A stretch of 64,000 bases of DNA from Massilia putida (GTDB lineage: Bacteria; Pseudomonadota; Gammaproteobacteria; Burkholderiales; Burkholderiaceae_D). The stretch's first letter is position 1. The number at the start of each line of letters is the position of its first letter. A program made the position numbers and the translations under genes. Location of the stretch: the NCBI RefSeq assembly GCF_001941825.1, contig NZ_CP019038.1, positions 5,518,001 through 5,582,000 on the forward strand, read 5' to 3'. The notes under the pieces are model-generated. The model did no database searches. It worked only from the letters and a program-made list of their open reading frames with translations, and had not been told where the DNA came from. Shown here piece by piece: positions 59,240-64,000 of this stretch.

Positions 59240-61034
59240 GTATCCCCGCCCGCAGCTGGTCCGCGACAATTGGATCAATCTGAACGGAAAATGGCGCTTT
59301 CGTTTCGACGATGAGCTGGTCAACAAGATGCCGGACGGCGTGACCGGCTGGACGCACGAGATCAATGTCCCGTTCGCGCCCGAAACCGAGATGTCCGGCA
59401 TCCAGGACACCGGCTTCCACCGCTTCTGCTGGTACGAGCGCGACTTCGAGCTGATGCCGGCCGAGGACCGTGTCATCCTACACTTCGGCGCCGTCGATTA
59501 TTTTTCCCGCGTGTGGGTCAACGGCCAGCTCGTGGCCGAGCACGAGGGCGGCCATACGCCGTTCCGTGCCGACATCACCCCCGCCTTGAGAGCGGACGGC
59601 AGGCAGACCGTGACCGTGTTCGTCGAGGACGATCCGGCCGACCTGGCCAAGCCCCGCGGCAAGCAGGACTGGCTGCTGGAACCGCACTCGATCTGGTATC
59701 CGCGCACGACCGGCATCTGGCAGACCGTGTGGGTCGAGAGGGTGTCGCGCACCTTCATCCAGACCTTGCGCTGGACGCCGCTGTTCGAAACCTTCGAGAT
59801 CGGTTGCGAAGTGTTTGCCGGCGGCGACATCCAGGAAGACATGTTTGTCGAGGTCAAGATTTGGCACGGCAAGCAGTTGCTGGCGGACGATAACTACAAG
59901 CTGCTGGCCGGCGAGGCGAACCGCAAGATCGCGCTGTCCGACCCCGGCATCGACGATTCGCGCAACGAATTGCTGTGGAGCCCCGAGCGTCCGACCTTGC
60001 TGGACGCCGAGGTGATTCTGCGCTGCGGCGACAGGATCGTCGACCACGTGAAGTCGTACACGGCGCTGCGCTCGTTCCACATCAACCGCGACCGCCTGCT
60101 GCTGAACGGCCGCCCGTATCCGCTGCGCCTCGTGCTCGACCAGGGCTACTGGAACGAATCGTTCATGACGGCGCCGTCGGACGAACACCTCAAGCGCGAC
60201 GTCGAACTGGCCAAGCTGATGGGCTTCAACGGCGTGCGCAAGCACCAGAAGATCGAAGATCCGCGCTACCTGTACTGGGCCGACAAGCTGGGGTTGCTCG
60301 TGTGGGAAGAGATGCCCTCGGCCTACCGCTTCGCCCCGCGCGCGATCACGCGCATGGTCAAGGAGTGGACCGAGGCCATCGAGCGCGACTACAGCCACCC
60401 CTGCATCATCGTGTGGGTGCCGTTCAACGAATCCTGGGGCGTGCCGAACCTGACGCTGACCCAGGCGCACCGCAACGCGGTCGAGGCGCTCTACCACCTG
60501 ACGCGCACCCTCGACTCGACCCGCCCGGTGATCGGCAACGACGGCTGGGAAGCCTCGGCCACCGACATCCTGGGTATCCATGATTACGACTGCAACCCGG
60601 ACAAGCTGAAGGCCCGCTACGAGGTCAGCGACCCCGTGCGCACGCTGTTCGATCAGCGCCGCCCCGGCGGACGCATCCTCACCTTGGACGGCTTCCCACA
60701 CCGCGGCCAGCCCATCGTGCTCACCGAATTCGGCGGCATCGCGTACGACCCGAACGCGACGCCCGAAGACGGCACGTGGGGCTATACCCGTGCCCACACG
60801 GCCGAGAGTTATCACGCGCTGTACCAACGGCTGCTGAAGGTGGTCAACGAGACCTTCATGTTCAGCGGCTTCTGCTATACCCAGTTCGCCGACACGTTCC
60901 AGGAAGCGAACGGCCTGCTCAATGCGGACCGTACACCCAAGCTGCCGTTCGAGGTGATCAGCGCGGCGACGCGCAACGTCGCCCTCGAACCGAAGGACGT
61001 GGAAGAGGAGGGAGACAAGCCGGGCAACGTTTGA
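59226..61034 (+). CDS. Cytoplasmic GH2 enzyme, probable beta-galactosidase
   Basis: A 602-residue GH2 protein with the three core domains: an N-terminal sugar-binding jelly roll (WYERDFELMPAEDRVILHFGAVDYFSRVWVNG), the immunoglobulin-like middle, and the TIM barrel. Acid/base Glu402 lies in PFNESWGVP and nucleophile Glu501 in VLTEFGGIAY. Length is near the short beta-glucuronidase-type GH2 enzymes and much shorter than LacZ. No signal peptide. Sitting in the galT-galK operon, it most likely frees galactose from beta-galactosides inside the cell. Beta-glucuronidase or alpha-L-arabinopyranosidase-like activity cannot be excluded. Confidence 0.9.
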   Translation: MSQFEYPRPQLVRDNWINLNGKWRFRFDDELVNKMPDGVTGWTHEINVPFAPETEMSGIQDTGFHRFCWYERDFELMPAEDRVILHFGAVDYFSRVWVNGQLVAEHEGGHTPFRADITPALRADGRQTVTVFVEDDPADLAKPRGKQDWLLEPHSIWYPRTTGIWQTVWVERVSRTFIQTLRWTPLFETFEIGCEVFAGGDIQEDMFVEVKIWHGKQLLADDNYKLLAGEANRKIALSDPGIDDSRNELLWSPERPTLLDAEVILRCGDRIVDHVKSYTALRSFHINRDRLLLNGRPYPLRLVLDQGYWNESFMTAPSDEHLKRDVELAKLMGFNGVRKHQKIEDPRYLYWADKLGLLVWEEMPSAYRFAPRAITRMVKEWTEAIERDYSHPCIIVWVPFNESWGVPNLTLTQAHRNAVEALYHLTRTLDSTRPVIGNDGWEASATDILGIHDYDCNPDKLKARYEVSDPVRTLFDQRRPGGRILTLDGFPHRGQPIVLTEFGGIAYDPNATPEDGTWGYTRAHTAESYHALYQRLLKVVNETFMFSGFCYTQFADTFQEANGLLNADRTPKLPFEVISAATRNVALEPKDVEEEGDKPGNV

Positions 61035-61203
61035 CGTCACGCGCCGCCCGGCGCGCTCCGAACCCTGTCGCGAGCACGGCACCCACAGGGCGCCTGCCTC
61101 CACCGCTGCGCGGTCACGCTTGGCCGCGCTGACGGACGGACACGTCCGTCCGCAACGTATTTCGATCAACCGACCGCCCGCAGCGGGCGACAAGGAGCTC
61201 ATC

Positions 61204-63789
61204 ATGTCCACGATCGTCGTTTTCAGCCACCTGCGCTGGGATTTCGTCTTCCAGCGGCCGCAGCATCTGCTGTCGCGCCTGGCCCAGCATTATCCGGTCC
61301 TGTTCGTCGAGGAACCCGTGTACGACGACGGCGCGCCGTTCATGGAACGATCCAGCCCCGCACCGAACGTGACCGTGTGCCGCGCACACACCCCCATCCA
61401 TGCGAACGGTTTCCACGACGAACAGCTGCGGCTGCTCCAGCCGATGGTGGCGCAGCTGGCACCACCAGGAGAGGAAGTCGTCGCCTGGTTCTACACGCCG
61501 ATGGCCCTGCCGCTGCTGCAATCGCTGCGGCCCGCGCTCGTCGTGTACGACTGCATGGATGAATTGGCTGCATTCAGGAATCCTCCCAAACAATTGCTGC
61601 AGCGCGAAAGCGCGCTGCTGTCCATCGCCGACCTCGTGTTCGCGGGCGGTCCCAGCCTGTACGAGGCCAAGCGCCACCGCCACCCGAATGTCCACTGCTT
61701 TTCCAGCAGCGTGGACGTCGTGCACTTCCAGCAGGCGCTGGACCGCACGCGATCGCATCCGCAGCAGGACGCCATCCCGCACCCGCGCCTGGGCTTTTAT
61801 GGCGTGCTGGACGAGCGCTTCGACCCCGACCTCGTCGGCGCCGTGGCGGAAAGCCATCCCGAGTGGCAGATCGTGCTGGCCGGACCGATCGTCAAGATCG
61901 ATTCGGAGCGTCTTCCACGCCGCCCCAACATCCATTACCTGGGGCAGCAGCCGTACACGGCCTTGCCCGACCTGCTGGCCGGCTGGGACGTCTGCCTGAT
62001 GCCGTTCGCCATCAACGAGGCGACCAAATACATCAGCCCGACCAAGGTGCTCGAATACATGGCGGCCCAGTTGCCGATCGTCAGCACGCCGATCGCCGAC
62101 GTCGCCAATCCGTACGGCCACGTCGTCGCGATCGCCGCGACTCCCGACGAATTCATCGCCGCCTGCGAAGCGGCACTTGCGCAGACGTCGGAACAGCGCC
62201 GCCACATGATCGCCGCGATGCAGGCCGTCGTCGCCGCGACGTCGTGGGACAACACGGCCGCGCGCATGCGCGAGCTGATCGACACGGCGCCACCGCACAC
62301 GGACCGGCGCGCCACGCCGCGCAGCCCGGACGGGGCCAGCGACGGCGGCACCAAGATCAATCCGCTGCGCGCGCACGAGCCGCACGTGGGCACGATCGTC
62401 ATCGGCGGCGGGCCGACGGGCCTGTCGGCGGCGTACCACCTGGGCGCCGATACGCTGCTGCTGGACCGTAACGAGAGCATCGGCGGCTGGTGCCGCTCGA
62501 TCGAGGACAATGGCTTCACGTTCGATTACGCCGGCCACATCATGTTCTCGAACGACCCGTACGTCCTCAAGATGTACGAGGTGCTGCTGGGCGATAACGT
62601 ACACTGGCAGAACCGCGAGGCGTGGGTCTACAGCAAGGGCGTCTACACGCGCTATCCGTTCCAGGGTGCGCTGTATGGCCTGCCACCGAAAGTGATCACG
62701 GAATGCGTGATGGGCGCCATCGAAGCCCGCTACGAAAGCGCGGAAGGCAAGACGGCCGCCGCGCAAGCCATCGACGATTGCTGCGCCGACGGCACGACCG
62801 ACGTCTGCAACACGGACCGCGCCGTGAAGGGCGAGGTGCGGAACTTCGAACAATTCATCTACAAGGTATGGGGCAAGGGCATCGCGAAACACTTCGCGAT
62901 TCCGTACAACCGCAAGATCTGGACCGTGCCGCTGTCCGAGATGGAAACGTCGTGGCTCGGCGGCCGCGTGCCGCTGCCGAACCTGGAAGAAATCATCCAG
63001 GGCGCACTGGAGCCGTCGCCGAAACCGCTGGGGCCGAACGCCCGCTTCGGCTATCCGCTCAAGGGCGGCTTCCAGGCCTTGATGAACGGCTTCCTGCCTC
63101 ACATCAAGGGCAAGATCGAGCTGAGTGCGGACGTCGTGAAAGTCCTGCCGCGCGAACACATCGTCGCCCTGCGCGACGGCCGCCGCTTCCGCTACGACGA
63201 TCTGATTTCCACGATGCCGCTGCCGGAATTGATCAAGGCGATCGGCGACGAGGCGCCGGAAGAGGTGAGGGCGGCCGCGAAGGGCTTGCGCCACGTGTCG
63301 ATCCGCTGCGTGAACATCGGCATCGACCGCGTCGCCACGGACAAGCACTGGATTTACTATCCGGAAGACACGATCTTCCACCGCATCTTTGTGCAGGGCA
63401 ATGCGAGCCCCGGGTGCAATCCGCCGGGCGGCTTCGGGTTCACCTGCGAGATTTCGTACTCGCCGTATAAACCGCTGCCCGTCGACGGCGACGCGCTGAT
63501 CGCACGCGCCATCGCGGATTGCCGCAAGGTCGGGATGATCCAGGAGGGCGACAAGATCCTGGCCGCGAACCAGGTCGACATGCCCTACGCCTATGTGCTG
63601 TACGACCACGCGCGCGCCCGTAACGTCGAGACATGCAAGGCCTGGCTGAAGCAGTTCGACATCACGCTGGTCGGCCGCTACAGCGAGTGGGAATACTACA
63701 ATTCCGACCACGCCCTGCTGGCCGGCAAGCGCGGCGCGGACATCGTGCGTGCCAAGCGCACGCAGGCGCAGCAGGTCGGGACGGAATAA
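61204..63789 (+). CDS. Glycosyltransferase fused to a UGM-like flavoprotein
   Basis: An 861-residue two-part protein. Residues 1 to about 375 form a GT-B glycosyltransferase: VVFSHLRWDFVFQRPQHLLSRLAQ, DCMDELAAFRNPPKQLL, then a GT4-like C-terminal half with VLAGPIVKID and YISPTKVLEYMAAQLPIVSTPI. After a linker rich in Pro/Asp/Arg, residues about 390-861 form an FAD-binding protein: GGGPTGLSAAYHLG, then FDYAGHIMFSNDPYV, GVYTRYPFQ and WGKGIAKHFAIPYNRKIW. This half resembles UDP-galactopyranose mutase and protoporphyrinogen-oxidase-like enzymes of polysaccharide synthesis. ATG 61204 follows AAGGAGCTC. The gal operon directly upstream could supply UDP-galactose (inference). Confidence 0.88.
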   Translation: MSTIVVFSHLRWDFVFQRPQHLLSRLAQHYPVLFVEEPVYDDGAPFMERSSPAPNVTVCRAHTPIHANGFHDEQLRLLQPMVAQLAPPGEEVVAWFYTPMALPLLQSLRPALVVYDCMDELAAFRNPPKQLLQRESALLSIADLVFAGGPSLYEAKRHRHPNVHCFSSSVDVVHFQQALDRTRSHPQQDAIPHPRLGFYGVLDERFDPDLVGAVAESHPEWQIVLAGPIVKIDSERLPRRPNIHYLGQQPYTALPDLLAGWDVCLMPFAINEATKYISPTKVLEYMAAQLPIVSTPIADVANPYGHVVAIAATPDEFIAACEAALAQTSEQRRHMIAAMQAVVAATSWDNTAARMRELIDTAPPHTDRRATPRSPDGASDGGTKINPLRAHEPHVGTIVIGGGPTGLSAAYHLGADTLLLDRNESIGGWCRSIEDNGFTFDYAGHIMFSNDPYVLKMYEVLLGDNVHWQNREAWVYSKGVYTRYPFQGALYGLPPKVITECVMGAIEARYESAEGKTAAAQAIDDCCADGTTDVCNTDRAVKGEVRNFEQFIYKVWGKGIAKHFAIPYNRKIWTVPLSEMETSWLGGRVPLPNLEEIIQGALEPSPKPLGPNARFGYPLKGGFQALMNGFLPHIKGKIELSADVVKVLPREHIVALRDGRRFRYDDLISTMPLPELIKAIGDEAPEEVRAAAKGLRHVSIRCVNIGIDRVATDKHWIYYPEDTIFHRIFVQGNASPGCNPPGGFGFTCEISYSPYKPLPVDGDALIARAIADCRKVGMIQEGDKILAANQVDMPYAYVLYDHARARNVETCKAWLKQFDITLVGRYSEWEYYNSDHALLAGKRGADIVRAKRTQAQQVGTE

Positions 63790-63807
63790 TAGCGCGCGGA
63801 CGCGCGC

Positions 63808-64000
63808 TCAGTGCTGGATGACGCCGCTCGCCAGGCTTACCCGGTCGCCGGTGCGGAAATCGGGCGTCGTCTGCTGGGTGACGACCTGGGTGCTGCCGTC
63901 GTCCATGCGCAGCGTGATGCGATAGACGCGGTCGGCGGAACTACCGGTCGTGCCGCCGGCGCTGCTACCTTGTGCCATGCTGGCGCCGCTGCTGCTTTCG
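63808..64000 (-). CDS. SlyB-like outer-membrane lipoprotein, C-terminal part
   Basis: The last 63 residues of a minus-strand gene that continues past the window. After a Gly/Ser-rich stretch comes DRVYRITLRMDDGSTQVVTQ, then PDFRTGDRVSLASGVIQH and the stop. This is the conserved C-terminal beta part of the SlyB/glycine-zipper lipoprotein family. The N-terminal lipobox and glycine zipper lie outside, so the call is by this tail only. Confidence 0.7.
   Translation of the reverse strand, partial: ESSSGASMAQGSSAGGTTGSSADRVYRITLRMDDGSTQVVTQQTTPDFRTGDRVSLASGVIQH

Noticed and set aside
1..64000. CRISPR arrays, tRNA or rRNA genes, prophage or replication-origin features
   Set aside because: No regularly spaced direct repeats, no tRNA-like cloverleaf with GTTCGANTC, no rRNA signature and no integrase, terminase or DnaA-box cluster were noticed on either strand.

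Overview
The window is a GC-rich, gene-dense stretch of a Gram-negative chromosome. Gene content points to a Massilia-like member of the Oxalobacteraceae (Burkholderiales). The signs are TonB-dependent receptors paired with glycoside hydrolases, an AraD1/GguC-type oxidative arabinose pathway, a GbpR-type LysR regulator, and dispersed CGTCATTCCCGCG-type intergenic repeats. The taxonomic call is inference from gene families; there is no rRNA or tRNA in the window to fix it.

Layout. (1) 1-5114: end of a diguanylate cyclase, a two-cysteine OhrR, an unrecognised protein coupled to a secreted GH43 enzyme, then a decayed patch (LysR remnant and frameshifted DUF1857 gene) and a prohibitin-like membrane protein. 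(2) 5151-13208: a disaccharide locus. A TonB receptor diverges from lacI-GH65 phosphorylase-pgmB-MFS permease across a pair of operators 21 bp apart. (3) 13346-16410: a LOV-PAS-GGDEF-EAL blue-light/c-di-GMP protein and a uracil-DNA-glycosylase-fold protein, both on the minus strand. (4) 16485-43319: a large L-arabinan/L-arabinose locus. (5) 43421-55574: mixed genes, namely FAH hydrolase and 2-hydroxyacid dehydrogenase, a protealysin-like protease with its emfourin-like inhibitor, a MarR-controlled EmrAB-type tripartite pump, a ReAV-type asparaginase, a pirin and an M20 dipeptidase. (6) 55922-63789: a galactose operon (galT, an M24-fold protein that looks catalytically dead, galK, GH2) followed by a glycosyltransferase fused to a UDP-galactopyranose-mutase-like flavoprotein. 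The window ends in a SlyB-like lipoprotein.

How the arabinan locus works. Secreted enzymes (two GH43 arabinanases, one of them a lipoprotein; GH51; a GH127/146 zinc-cysteine beta-L-arabinofuranosidase; another secreted GH43) degrade arabinan and beta-arabinofuranosides. A TonB receptor and a GPH symporter can take in oligosaccharides, which a cytoplasmic GH43 cleaves. A four-gene YtfQRT-YjfF-type ABC system takes in free furanose sugar. An aldose epimerase, a pentose 1-dehydrogenase (SDR), an SMP-30 lactonase, an arabinonate dehydratase, an AraD1 dehydratase and a ketoglutarate-semialdehyde dehydrogenase complete the non-phosphorylative route from L-arabinose to 2-oxoglutarate.

The most interesting signal is regulatory. 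Three promoters in this locus (before the TonB receptor, the arabinonate dehydratase and the ABC transporter) share a 42-bp module with identical internal spacing: an 18-bp dyad plus an A-rich block ending in TGATTGGA that merges into the -35 box. A fourth copy of the dyad lies just before the LysR gene that closes the locus. This looks like the operator of a self-contained arabinose regulon.
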